Of a DNA stretch of 19,829 nucleotides, positions 1 through 10,306 are shown in pieces. Every line of letters begins with the position of its first letter. Position 1 is the stretch's first letter. The position numbers were made by a program, and so were the translations under genes. Origin of the DNA: Basidiobolus heterosporus B8920 (taxonomy: Eukaryota; Basidiobolomycota; Basidiobolomycetes; Basidiobolales; Basidiobolaceae). The DNA lies in NCBI GenBank assembly GCA_000697455.1, contig JNET01035104.1:1-19829 (forward strand), read 5' to 3'. The notes beneath the pieces are model-generated. The model was given only the letters and a program-made list of their open reading frames with translations. It had not been told where the DNA came from and ran no database searches.

Positions 1-504
1 TTTGAGACACAAAACAACCCATCGTGTTACATACAATCAAGCGAGGGAAAGAGCTCAGGTTGGCAAAGCTAATGGGCCTTTTGATGTTGTACTCTATAAT
101 GAGCAGGGGCAAATCACTGAAACCTCCATTGGCAACATAGCCATTGAAATGCCAGACCCAAATAATTCTAAATATATCTGGAAAACTCCCAGTGTCGAGT
201 GTGGTATAAAATTTACTGCTCACTATATTTAAAGTCAAGCCTTTCAGTTACTTACATTGCTTTATAGGTCTATTGGGTGGGGTTCATCGAGAAGAACTGA
301 TTTCAAGAGGAGATCTGGTTGAAGGAGTTATTACTCTAGAAGAGCTCAAAGAGGCGGCACAGGTACGGTCTCTTCAATTACATTTGTATCCACTTATCTA
401 AAATATCATTGGAAATTGGGTAGAGTCATCGTCGAATCAAGGTATTCAATTCTGTTCGTAAAGATATAATCGTCCGCCTGAGATTGGAAGATTATTCATT
501 GTAA
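1..504 (+). CDS. Class-IV aminotransferase / aminodeoxychorismate lyase-like protein, 3' part
   Basis: The gene is cut by the left edge. Coding exons read as 2-203 (open to the left), 268-362 and 424-504, with introns 204-267 and 363-423, both GT-AG. The protein starts inside a conserved stretch reading LRHKTTHRVTYNQAR, continues through DVVLYNEQGQITETSIGNIA, then after the first intron GLLGGVHREELISRGDL, and ends near IKVFNSVRKDIIVRLRL. These are the hallmarks of the fold-type IV PLP enzymes: HKTT.R, the E(T/G)S.GN block that contacts PLP phosphate, the P/C-G-LLGG..R block, and FNSVR at the end. Fungal relatives include aminodeoxychorismate lyase of folate synthesis and branched-chain/D-amino-acid aminotransferases. 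The FNSVR ending favours the lyase-like group, but the N-terminal half with the catalytic lysine lies outside the window, so the substrate is not settled. The Met codon near base 20 of the frame is not a start. It converges with the next gene. Confidence 0.8.
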
Positions 505-521
505 TTGACACAGCAATTGAA

Positions 522-527
522 AATAAA
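522..527 (+). terminator. Candidate poly(A) signal of the aminotransferase-like gene
   Basis: A perfect AATAAA lies 18 bases after the stop codon. The spacing is short but the motif is exact. The 124-base gap to the converging Mdm1-type gene must hold both 3' ends. Confidence 0.4.
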
Positions 528-628
528 TGCTTGGGAAATTAATATTGTCAGCTTATGTTTTCTGCGCTGTGGGTCAAAGTGCTGGTGATCGTATTGCTAA
601 CGTGAAACCAATCAAAGGTATGAATGAA

Positions 629-3600
629 TCATAAGCGCAGTGGAAGCTTTAATTCGGGGAAAAGCGACATTAGTACTTCATCCAGAATTGTATAAACCAA
701 GTGTTCATTGAGTCTACGATTCTGAAACAAAGTAAATACTCGTCGAGCACCACGCCGAGCATTCTCCCGACCAACCATGTTACCAAGTGACTCTGAAATC
801 ATGGTTAGCTAAGCTAACAGCTGAATCAATGTTGTAGTGGATCTAACATTACCTGGGAAAAATGTCGAAAGCTTACGGTTCGCTGTTTCCTTTGTTTGGA
901 GTTTTTCTTCGAATGTACGCTTCTCTGTAGATTTAGGCCACTCACCATTAGGCCATAAAGAATCGCTTACCATGCCGATCCATGTTGCCATAGTATCATC
1001 AGTGAGCGTCGTTTTCATTGTTGATTTGATTTTTCTATTAGTATATGCAATAATAAGGGTTAGGACAAGAGTTAGGGCCAAAATTCGAGTGGAAATTTGA
1101 ACAATTGACATTTACCTCTCTATAGTCCCACCTAAGATTTGTTGCAAAACAATCACCACTGCTTGTCGTCTTAACCAGTTATTCTTTTCTTTCAACTCAA
1201 AGATCTCAATGAACAGGTCGCATAGAGGCTCAGTCAACGATGTAATTCCTTCGCTTTCAATAGGTTGTAAGCCTATATCAGGCCCTGAGACTGTTACAAC
1301 CGACGTGTTGGTTAATCGCGTAGGATTATTTGGGTCCTCTAAACTGGATTCATTAAGCATCGTGACCTGCTGGCCCAGACGTTGGGTAACGATATCTACT
1401 GTAGATTGTCCATTAAACATGTCATCAATCCCCTCGGCTACCGTTTGATAAATATGCCTCATAAAACCAAGGGACCGTTTTCGCCGAAGTCGGTTGTGTA
1501 GCGCTTCATTACTATTTCGACCTGTCAGAGATAAATTCTGCTGACAGAAGAAAGCTTTGAACTCCTGCGTCTTGCAAACATCATGGTTTTTTACTAACAG
1601 CTAATAAAAATTCTAGATTAATTATGGAAAATCAAATGAGCTCAACAATCACTATGTACCTGCAGATACTTTTCCAGAGCGACCCTACGAAACTCTACAA
1701 AACTTTTGTGGAATTGAAAGGCTACTCGTTTACCAGGAAATTCATATCTTCGCACTTCCGGAAATCTGGCTTTTAGGATATTGTGAAGGTTGTAAAATTC
1801 GCTGTATCGGCGTGTTACAACCCAACCAGATGCATAAGTACCATCTGAGGCTTTTTGGTGAACCTCAATTACGTATAAAACGAAATCTTTGGTTCCATCA
1901 TTGCTTATCGTACAACCGGTAATATTCACTGTGGTACGACCCTAGCATAAATATCAGTACACAGTAATCAAGACTAAGATTGTAGCATTGGTTCGCTTAC
2001 TGGCAAGATCGAATTCTCGGCCTCCTGAATTTCATATTGAGTCTTCTGGTAAGTGGTTTCTTGCATTTCTCGACGGAGAGCTAGCTTCGATTTTTTCAAG
2101 ATTCTAAGTTCATCCATTTTTCCACTGGTTTCCGCCTTCTTTATTAGTGTATCAACAATAGCCTCTTGTTGATTGATTTTATCTATTTCTTCAGTTAATC
2201 GAGAAATTTCATCAGAAAGCATCAGATCTCCTGGGGGTGCCAGATGAACGTTGTTCGCAATACTAGTGTTATCATCATCTGTTGTAATATCTTGCGTGGG
2301 TACCTCTTCTGAAGAGTTGATTGAGCTCTGCTCAGAATCTGAATTTGGATGGCCAGCAAACTGAACTGCTAGACTCTTCCCTATACACATGTTATAAAAT
2401 GGACAATTAAGGATAACTTCAATAGATAGGGACCTACCCTTGGATACTCTAGCTTCTTCAGACTCAGAGATGTCTCCGGTGTCCATAATGGTTGATAGCG
2501 CGGCCTCTACGGCCTCTATAGCATCAGTCCGAAGAAGATCGTCTTCCTTGAAGGTAATTTGCAATCCTGGTGTGGCTGGGGTTTCAAGAAGTTCATCTTG
2601 AATGGGCGTTAATTGTGATGACCCCGGTGTAGATCTAGGCGATTTCAACATTGAAGAATGCTGATAAGAGGAAGTAACAGACCAATTCTCATTCTCAATT
2701 GGGCTAAAAGGGATCAAGCTACTAGCACGACTTCTATTAAGAATGCCTGCAGGAGCTCGCTTGGGTGTAGAAAACGGATCTGGTTGATATTCTTGTTGTC
2801 CCACCTCAGGTTCTGCTATAGAATTCCCTAAGCTGGCAAGAAATTTGAAATATAAATCACTTTCCCGAAACTGAGGGAAATCTGACATTTCCATTTGGTT
2901 AAACACCTCATTTTGTGCCTGTAAAATAAACTCGTATCCATTAGTTGAGTTGTCGTAAGGAGTTTCAAACACCAGATTCTGGATGTTCTCCAATAGTTTT
3001 GGGCTGATTTCTAATTGCTGGACAAGATTCTCCGAAAAGTACATGTCATAGATGCGTCGTACATCTTCCCGAACTGTGAGCCTCTCGTCTTGGCCATTCC
3101 CAGTGTTTCTCCAGTTTGCTATATCTTCTTTTAACCCCTCAACCATCAGCCAAAACTGTAGTCGGAGCATTCCCCCTGTGCGATCCATGTGCTCCATCCA
3201 GTACGATAATCCGGTGGAGCTGGACAACATCATCGAAAGGGTGAGAACAGGAGGAGTCGGGGAGTCGATATTCAGGCTGTCATTTTCAATATAAATGCTA
3301 TTTCGACTTTGGGGCTACATATTCGCAATGCTTTGAGAAATGCTTATTAACACTCAATAATCGAAAAATTAACCAACCTGAGGATAGGTCACTCCTCCTA
3401 ACGCCATGATTCGCTTCTCTGCTTGCCTCTTAGCCACATATAGTCGGTTGATGTACACCTTAATCTCTGCTACCTTTTGTCCTTGAACTATCTCATCCTT
3501 CTCCCTACCTGTGATAGCCATTCTCTTTTTTCTGATTTGGGTGACAATTTCATTTCGGATTCGTTTGATATCTAAGAGGTTTTTGCACTCCTTAATCATT

Positions 3601-4595
3601 CTCAGGAACTCCTCGAATGTGTGTATTTGCGAAGAAGGTTCCTCGTGTGCTGCTTGCTTGTTCAGTGCGGCGCGTAATTTGTTTACCATTTTTTGCTCGC
3701 GAATTAAATATGTCGTGTTAGTATCAATGATTCGGTTCCAGAGGTCAGGATCAGACAGGACTTCCATGGTGGATTGAAGAATGGTGCAAGCAAGAATCTC
3801 TCGAATCAAAATACGCTGTATTGAGCTGCTCATTGCACGTTCGCTGAATAGTAAGTCAAGTAGCCGTTCCACTACTTTCCTTAAATACTTGTCTTTGGTT
3901 GTTCCACCGCTGGAATTGGGTTGAACAGCAGGGTGTAATCGGCCTTTGTTATAGTGCTTAGCAATAAGTGCGTCCAATTCATCTGATTCTGTCAAGTTCC
4001 GCTCAAAACTTCCACGTACTGACATCTCAGCTTTACGAAATTCATGCACATGTGCTGTTATAATAGGAACGATTTTTCCTATTATTACTGAGGTCACATC
4101 GATAGATTCGACTCTTGTAGAGAACACGCCGACTGCTTCATATAGCATACGGTTAATTGCCTTAACAACCACAGTTTCAGGGCTGATTTTTTCAAACCAA
4201 CTTTTAATGAAATCCCTTGTTACGTACGAGATTAATTGTTCAATGGCTTTTTCGATTTTGGGAAACCCGGATAAAGTCCAAAGTTTTTGCTGGTTTGCTC
4301 TTTCTAAGCTACGTCGTTGCAACATCGTATTCCACTCGAGTTCATTGGTAAAGTTTAGTGGTCTCAAACCATCTTGTTTACTTGGATCATGATCAGTATC
4401 TTGTTCGGTTTGGGAGCGGTAGTACCAATAAGAGATTAACAGATTCGTTGATAGTAAAGCTAAAGCGGCAAATAGAAAGATGGAAAACACAAAAAAGAAT
4501 TGATAGAAAATCGAAAAATAATTCAGTGTCAAAAGAAGGGTAGTAGTGAATAGAAAATACCCAGATAGGTCCGGGATGGAGGCCATAGTGTTCAC
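629..4595 (-). CDS. MDM1: Mdm1/SNX13-type sorting nexin (TM-PXA-RGS-PX-Nexin_C)
   Basis: Seven exons on the minus strand: 4595-3378, 3314-2438, 2380-2001, 1941-1660, 1600-1116, 1034-853 and 792-629. They sum to 3588 bases (1195 residues) with every junction in phase. The protein opens with two hydrophobic helices (about 12-31 and 33-57), followed by a PXA domain (about 110-290), an RGS domain (about 440-568, with LSYWMEHMDRTGG and QFWLMVEGL), a serine-rich linker, a coiled coil (about 755-820), a PX domain (about 830-950, with VVTRRYSEFYNLH and FPGKR) and a Nexin_C domain (about 1060-1190, with WLRRQAVVIVLQQILGGTIER and VGRENARRGARRVF). This is the full architecture of yeast Mdm1 and animal SNX13/14/25. 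These proteins anchor in the ER and bridge it to vacuole, lysosome or lipid droplets through PX-lipid binding. Whether the RGS domain acts on a G-alpha is unknown. Start chosen: first ATG before the membrane helices; a second ATG lies three codons later. The gene shares its upstream spacer with the ornithine cyclodeaminase-like gene. Confidence 0.93.
2381..2437 (-). other. 57-base intron without in-frame stop (candidate optional intron)
   Basis: Intron 2 of the Mdm1-type gene has donor GTAGGT and acceptor TATAG. It is 57 bases, exactly 19 codons, and the host frame runs through it without a stop. Removal joins ...VSKG to KSLAVQF; retention adds 19 residues in the linker between the RGS domain and the coiled coil. 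The sequence on either side of the insertion reads almost the same (GRSL inside, GKSL after), so either form is structurally plausible. Confidence 0.55.
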
Positions 4596-5010
4596 TAATT
4601 TTGTACTGTACAGATTACCCTTTTTCTAAATCTTTAACTCTCAATTCCTAGACAAGATGGCTTGGTTGGTCTCTTTGATGAGTTAACAAAGCATGATATA
4701 AAAATAATTTTAATTAAATGTAATATAGATTAATTAGCATTAATTCAATGCATCTCTCGATGTATGTAAATGCAATTTTATCTAGATACAAAATTATTTA
4801 CTACAATGACTGGTTATTTTGATTTATTATTGATTCCTCAGAATCGCACGAGAATTACATCATTATGAGCATTAGACAAGTCATACTATACAATATCCAA
4901 TTTAAAAGATATGGTACAATTCTCACGATGTTTCGAAAGATTTTCTTTAATAGAAACATGAATATCTACAACTCTATAAGCAGTTCTGGTTTTTCTCGTT
5001 TGTAGTAAAT
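4596..5010. promoter_or_regulatory. AT-rich divergent intergenic region
   Basis: 415 bases between the start of the Mdm1-type gene (leftward) and the ornithine cyclodeaminase-like gene (rightward). It must hold both promoters and 5' leaders. It is strongly A/T-rich around 4680-4980, with TATA-like runs such as GATATAAAAATAA near 4695 and a CCAAT box near 4898. I see no ORF, RNA gene or repeat. Individual elements cannot be assigned from sequence alone. Confidence 0.5.
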
Positions 5011-6070
5011 ATGAGATATATCAACGAAGATCAAGTCTCAGAAGCTACTAAAAATTCATGGATTGACATTGTTGAGGACCTTGAGCGCTCATTTGTAGCA
5101 AAAGCCATTACGCCTGAGCGAACAGCCATCCAAGTGCCAAACGCTGGCTCTTCTCTGTTCATGCCATGCTGGATTGAGAATGCTAATGTTGGTATTAAAC
5201 TGGTCAGTGTCAGACCTGAAAATGCCAAGAAGGGTCTTTCTACTGTACCGGCTACAATAATTCTTCTGGACCCGGAGACCGGTGTTACTGAGGCTCTTCT
5301 TCAGGCCACCACCATTACTCTGATTCGCACGGCAGGACGTAAGTTATCAAACACATACAGTTCGACCGTAAGCTTAGGTTAACCTTGAATGGAATATAGT
5401 ATCCGCAATTGCTACCCGTCATCTAGCCAATCCTAATTCCTCTTCTTTGGTTGTTTTCGGTGCTGGGAACCAAGCTAGATATCATGTACAAGCAATGCTA
5501 GCTGTTTTGCCTTCCATAAAAGCAGTGACTATCTGTAACAGAAGTCGCCACAATGCGGAAAAGCTGGTATCCGATCTTAAAACCGAATACCCCAAGCTCA
5601 AGTTCTCTGCTATAGCTACCTCAGAGGATTCGAGGGCCACTCAATCAGCCGTCTCAGAAGCTGATGTTATCTGCACAACTACCAATTCAGATGCGCCCTT
5701 GTTTCCCGGCTCATGGTTGAAAGAGGGAGCACATCTGAATTGTATCGGCTCTTACACACCTCAGATGCACGAATTTGATGATGAAGTAATCACTCGCTCA
5801 CGGATAACCGTCGACACATACGAAGGTTGCCTCGAAGAAAGCGGAGAGTTGATCAAGGCTCTGCAGCAAGGCATTATCCAAAAAAGTGACTTGATTGCTG
5901 ACCTTCAAGAAATATGTCAGTGGAGCAAAGAGGACAGTCTAAATAAGATCCGCCGTAACGAGCGTGATATCACCTTGTTTAAGTGCGTGGGCACTGCTGT
6001 GGCAGATGTTTCTCTAGCGAGTTTTGTTCTAAGGAAATGCGAAGAGTTGGGATTGGGTATGACGATCTAA
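5011..6070 (+). CDS. Ornithine cyclodeaminase / mu-crystallin family protein
   Basis: Two exons, 5011-5338 and 5400-6070, with a 61-base intron, give 332 residues, the usual family length. Family motifs appear in order: PERTAIQ near residue 35; GIKLVSVRPENAKKGL around lysine 63, the family's conserved substrate-binding lysine; LLDPETGVTEALLQA; the RTAGLSAIATRHL block, which spans the splice junction; a Rossmann NAD(P)-binding loop VVFGAGNQARYHVQAM at 127-142; ADVICTTTNSDAPLFPGSWL; and VDTYEGCLEESGEL. Members include bacterial ornithine cyclodeaminase (ornithine to proline plus ammonia), alanine dehydrogenase, imine/ketimine reductases, and opine or siderophore-precursor synthases such as SbnB. 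No neighbouring gene points to a biosynthetic cluster, so the reaction is left open; an NAD(P)-dependent imine-forming or imine-reducing step is likely. The start is the first ATG of the open frame and matches the family N-terminus (M-(K/R)-(F/Y)-(I/L)-..-(E/D)-..-V). Confidence 0.9.
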
Positions 6071-6419
6071 TATACATATTGTAGCCTACTCTAATTGTTG
6101 GAAGCTATACAATAAATCATCTGCTTCGTTGAATCATGCTCTTATATGGTACGATATAACATCGGATTTGATCTTTTGAGTAGTTTAATTCGTAGTTATC
6201 CTTAATATGGGATTGCTTATGATAGCTAACCAAGGTCTTGCCAGATCTTATGACTGATTAGAAAAAATCCTGACTAAAAACATGGACATGGCGGTGGGTT
6301 GGAGCCTTTCTATTGGATGACCTCCCACAAATATCCCTGGGAATTCTAGGTGAAATACATTCTTTTGAAAATCGAACTCCCAAGAAAGTACCTTCTTCGA
6401 ACGCTAATCTTTGTTGAGG
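6071..6419. other. Spacer between OCD-like and J-protein genes, with poly(A) signal
   Basis: 349 bases without a gene. An exact AATAAA at 6111-6116, 41 bases after the stop, is the likely poly(A) signal of the OCD-like gene. The rest should contain the promoter and leader of the J protein. An open frame on the minus strand here is antisense shadow with no recognisable content. Confidence 0.45.
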
Positions 6420-7797
6420 ATGGAAGTCAATAGAGACGAGGCAGCAAGATGCCTGGAGATCGCCAAAAAGCATTTTGCTAGTAATAACCGTGCAAGTGCA
6501 TTGAAATTTGCAAAGAAATCCATTGCACTATATCCTACTCCTGAAGCAGAAAAGTTTCTGTTGAAAGTAGAGGAATCTCCTGACGAACCTTCTGATCCAC
6601 CACCACCCTACGAAGCCTCTTCTACTCCTGCGGCCGCTTCCACGTCATCTAAGCCTAAAGTTACTGATCATAATCCTGGTCGCCAAACAAAATCATATAC
6701 TAAAGAGCAGGTAGAGGCAGTCAAGAAAATCAAGGCTTGCAACCCCAATGATTTCTACGCCATTTTGGGAGTTGACAAATCTGCCAGTGAAGTACAGATC
6801 AAGAAAGCCTACAGAAAAGTAATTACTCTTTGTGGACTGAAAATAGCTTGTTCGGGAAGTTAACCCATTTCTCTGAATTTGCAACATTATAGCTAGCCTT
6901 GCAATTTCATCCAGATAAGAATTCTGCCCCTGGAGCTGACGAGGCTTTCAAACGTAGGTTTTGCTTAGATTGTTTTTCAAAAGTATTTGAGTAATTCTGT
7001 TATTTAATCCTGGTGTTTGTTACAGTTATTAGCAAGGCCTTTTCTATTCTAAGTGACAGCGACAAAAAAGAGCAATTTGATCGATTCGGGTCGGATCCTG
7101 ACTCGCGAAGCTCCGGTATGGGTGGATTCTCAGGAAATACTCGCGGGTTTCAGTTCGAGGATGAAATCAACCCGGAACAGCTCTTTAATATGTTCTTTGG
7201 CGACTTTGGAGGTAGGGCATTCTACATTCCACCAAACCTCTGGAGATATACTGACAATTCTAAACCAAAATAGGATTCCAAGCTGCCACCTTTGCAGGTC
7301 CCGATGGTGTTCGCTATCGCCGGTATTATCAAGGGGGGCAACGAGCTCGCCGAGGTGCTCCAGCTGATACAGATACTTTTACATGCCTTAAGCTACTTCC
7401 TTTTATTCTTCTTTTCCTCTTCTCCATCTTTTCATCATTGTTCAGTGGCTCAACATCTAACCCGGGATTCACTTTTGATCTTCGGGGACAGTTCAATTAT
7501 CGCCGCGAGACTTCAAGACGTCATGTCGAATACTTTGTTGACTATAAGGAATTCAGTGATTACTTCTCTAACACTGGATACAATTCCAAATTGAAGCAGT
7601 ACGAAGAAAACGTAGAACATCAATACTATCGGTATCTAGTACAGCTCTGTGATCACGAGCAATCGCTAAAACGTCAAGCCATCATTCAAGCGCAGGGATG
7701 GGCACCGTTCATGACGGATAAGGAGAAGCTTAAGGAGGCCCAGAATATGCCTTTGCCACATTGTGAAAAAGCTCGGGCGTTTCAATCCCAAAGATAA
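6420..7797 (+). CDS. DNAJB12/DNAJB14/Hlj1-type ER-membrane J protein
   Basis: Four exons, 6420-6818, 6893-6953, 7026-7211 and 7274-7797, give about 389 residues. The N-terminus (MEVNRDEAARCLEIAKKHF, then ALKFAKKSIALYPTP) is the helical leader typical of DNAJB12. A proline/serine-rich linker follows, then the J domain at about 111-176 (DFYAILGVDK, AYRK, HPD at 139-141, FDRFG), a Gly/Phe-rich stretch with FFGDFGG, one membrane span at about 256-273 (LLPFILLFLFSIF) and a C-terminal DUF1977-type region (VEYFVDYKEFSDYF, NVEHQYYRYL, AQNMPLPHC). Such proteins recruit Hsp70 to the cytosolic face of the ER and help ER-associated degradation. A TTG-initiated extension upstream is not used; ATG 6420 gives the family N-terminus. 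The exon-4 acceptor at 7273 is chosen, but 7297 is 24 bases later and in phase. The last 11 residues after the conserved cysteine are in doubt (see findings). Confidence 0.88.
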
Positions 7798-8177
7798 CTA
7801 CTTTGAAGATAGTCGTAAGTGTGTGTATGTGATGCTCAACGTTTTGTTTCTATTGTACCTCTACTCCTCGAACCCGTCCATTCCACCTTTTGGTGTTCTC
7901 GTACTTTCCCTGCCCCTTCATCTATTCCGTCCCTCTCGTTTGCACTCTGTAATCAACCTCATCTTTCGACATCTACATTTTACTCGTATTTATACTCTCC
8001 ATTGACCTAGTAAACTATTCATTCAACGATTAATAAAAATCATTCACAATAGTAAGCTTCATATCTGCTAGTAAACCTACAGTATCGATTTTTTTACAGA
8101 TAGATGAAAAAGAATTCGAATTGGCATACTATTACTTTATCAATTCTATGGTCATAAATTGAGCGGCAAAGTCAAGA
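7798..8177. other. Pyrimidine-rich spacer between J-protein and METTL25B-like genes
   Basis: 380 bases. It includes a strongly C/T-rich tract at about 7855-7990, an exact AATAAA at 8032-8037 (possible poly(A) signal for the J protein) and a good donor GTAAGT at 7815 facing a textbook acceptor (seven T then ACAG) ending at 8099. The C/T tract could be the promoter or leader of the downstream gene, as seen in many fungal genes. No tRNA or other gene is visible. Confidence 0.4.
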
Positions 8178-9834
8178 ATGGATTTTGTGTTCCAAGATTC
8201 AAAGGGTTTCTTACCAAGCCAACAGCCTACGGCTCAAGCCTACCTTCGTGAATTAGCAAGGCTTATTAATGAATATCGTTGGTTCCTTCAACTGCATGTT
8301 GTTGACTTTTTTACTCAAAACCACTGGGAAGACCCTAGAATCCCCAGTTCTTGGAAACAATTGGAGACTCTGATCTCGGAAGATTACATAGAACTTATCG
8401 AGTTAGCAGCTGAGAACAAAGTTCAGGTTCGGTGGTGTTTATTGAGACTTGGACGAACTCAATGGCACCCATACAAGCTTTAACCTTTTTCAAATTTAGG
8501 AGAATTGGCCGGTTGAATTAAGCGAACTTATCGACACTATCCAAACATTGGAATTAAACCGTCAGCCTACGAAAGATTACGATTTCCTGAGAAGCGAATT
8601 TAGAGGTAGCTTTTTTAGCACGGGATTTCCCTTGATAGATAAAGTGGTATTTTGATACGCGTTCTGATTGTCTTCCCGCAGATGCTTCCTGGTTTAATGG
8701 AATGACACCCAAAAAGAAGCACGAGGTCTTTTGAACCCTTCTTTTTGATATTGGTACGAAGCTAAAATTCCCCGAACTCTAGGTTCCATTGCTTACAGGG
8801 TTTGTAGAAACCATTGCAAATCAGCACTCCATAACCAAGGTAGTTGATGTTGGAGCAGGACAAGGGTATCTTTCTTGTATGCTAGCTTGCGAGTGTAACT
8901 TCGATGTGATTGCAGTTGATAATAATGAAATTCAAACATGTGGAGCAAAGAAAAGAGTTAACGACATCACGAAGCGAATCGAATTTGCACATAAAAAGGG
9001 AAATACAAACTCAAATGTGATAGGAAAGTTTACAGTAGTCAATGAACATGTCAGTATCGACTCGTTCAACAGCGTTGTCCATCAATTTGTAGAGGAAAAC
9101 TCACCATGGTTGATGTGTTCCCTTCATGCTTGTGGTGATCTTTCTGCCACTATGGCCCATATGTTCGTTCAATCAGATTCTCGACTCTTGATCAACATCG
9201 GCTGTTGCTACAACCTACTAAGCGAAAAGTCGACAGAGGATTCGAATTTTGTAGGATTTCCATTGAGCAGTGAGTTGAAGTCAGACAACTATTTCTTGGG
9301 AAGGACTTTGCGGATGCTAGCTTGCCAGGCCCCGCAAAGATGGTCGAACGAGGAAAATGGAGTAGAATTTTTCAAGCATAATTTCTATAGAGCGCTACTA
9401 CAGGTATCTAAGATATTCCACTCGTCAAATAAGAACTTGGTGATTAATACGTTGGGTTTGTTTGATTCTAGTTGATTATGGTCAAGGAAGAGTTGATTCA
9501 AATATCTGATCCACCACCCAAGATTGGAAAATTACGGAAGCATTGTTTCGTCAGCTTTGAAGTTTACTGCCAGTCAGCCTTCACCAGATTAAACTATGCC
9601 TCAGATGCAGTTTCTAGCGAGACTCTACGCAAGTACTACCGGGAATATCTACCATTTCACAAGCGGCTGGCAATTTTCTGGACTATTAGGAGTTTGCTTG
9701 CTCCTCTGCTTGAGGCCTTGGTACTCATGGATCGTGTTTGTTACCTTCTTGAGAACCATTGTGAGGTTGATCTGCTTCCCATATTTGATCCCGTAGAAAG
9801 TCCAAGAAACATGGTTGTTCTGGCACGTAAATGA
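8178..9834 (+). CDS. METTL25B/RRNAD1-like SAM-dependent methyltransferase family protein
   Basis: Five exons, 8178-8426, 8500-8605, 8682-8725, 8783-9403 and 9472-9834, give 460 residues. The N-terminal part carries YRWFLQLHVVDFFTQNHW and PSSW, typical of METTL25/METTL25B. The block GMTPKKKHEV precedes the SAM-binding glycine loop VVDVGAGQGYLSCMLA (aspartate 155, glycines 157, 159, 161). Later family signatures are SLHACGDLSATM (247-258) and INIGCCYNLL, followed by GFPLSS, and a C-terminus with LLEALVLMDRVCYLLE and FDPVESPRN. The animal homologue is named for weak similarity to rRNA adenine dimethylases. Its substrate is not established, so none is claimed here. The donor of intron 1 is GTTCGG, weaker than most in the window, but the join KVQ-ENWPVELSEL keeps frame and has no better alternative. 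ATG 8178 is the first in the open frame. Confidence 0.87.
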
Positions 9835-10306
9835 CTCTGATTCGTATTCTAAATGCTGGCGTCGGCCTACTATAGATTCCCTCTTCGTACTAGTCAATAA
9901 AGCTTAATTAATCATTGGTATCTTATAGCCCACTTGAGCAATTTGGATGCGTTTGGATGCGTTTGAATGGATTCCTTCAAATTCCAATCAAATTGTTATC
10001 CTTCATGGATAGAGTAGATAAATCTTCTGAATACCAACCAAATTAAATTTTTGATTTTGAATTAAATAAATCAAAGTAACCCAACTCCAGGCTAAACAGC
10101 GCGTGAGGTACTTCACGAGTCCTTGATTACTGTAGTAAAAGTCTTCAGTGATTGCAGATTACCAAACCACTTGTTAGAACTTCCTAAGAAACCGACTTTT
10201 CCACTTAATCCGAACACAATCACTTAGTAGACGCACGCTTGTCTCGGGTGCTCGATAGGCTGCTTATTTCTCGTAGCAAATATACACAATACTGTAGATA
10301 GTAAAT
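9835..10306. other. Spacer between METTL25B-like and HIRA genes
   Basis: 472 bases with no supportable gene. It holds an exact AATAAA at 9896-9901, 62 bases after the METTL25B stop, a short tandem repeat at 9942-9971, an A/T-rich stretch at about 9970-10080, and the presumed HIRA promoter and leader. A minus-strand open frame that overlaps the first HIRA exons is a shadow. Confidence 0.45.
9942..9971 (+). repeat. Three-copy tandem repeat, unit TTTGGATGCG
   Basis: Two identical ten-base units (TTTGGATGCG) at 9942-9961 are followed by a diverged third, TTTGAATGGA, at 9962-9971. The third unit also starts a small inverted repeat, TTTGAA with TTCAAA ending near 9981. It may be simple slippage or the eroded end of a DNA element. 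No second copy was seen elsewhere in the window on either strand. Confidence 0.5.

Noticed and set aside
837-1448. Plus-strand open frames at 837-1100 and 1209-1448
   Set aside because: They lie antisense to the Nexin_C exons of the Mdm1-type gene, whose minus-strand reading matches a conserved domain; the plus readings match nothing.
3052-4543. Four plus-strand open frames (3052-3294, 3511-3777, 4207-4392, 4358-4543)
   Set aside because: All are antisense shadows of the PXA and RGS exons, with low-complexity composition.
6258-6473. Minus-strand frame over the J-protein start
   Set aside because: It overlaps the conserved J-protein N-terminus and has no recognisable content.
5011-9834. A biosynthetic gene cluster around the OCD-like gene
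   Set aside because: Neighbours are housekeeping genes (J protein, METTL25B, HIRA, Mdm1-type nexin); no synthetase, transporter or tailoring enzyme is adjacent.
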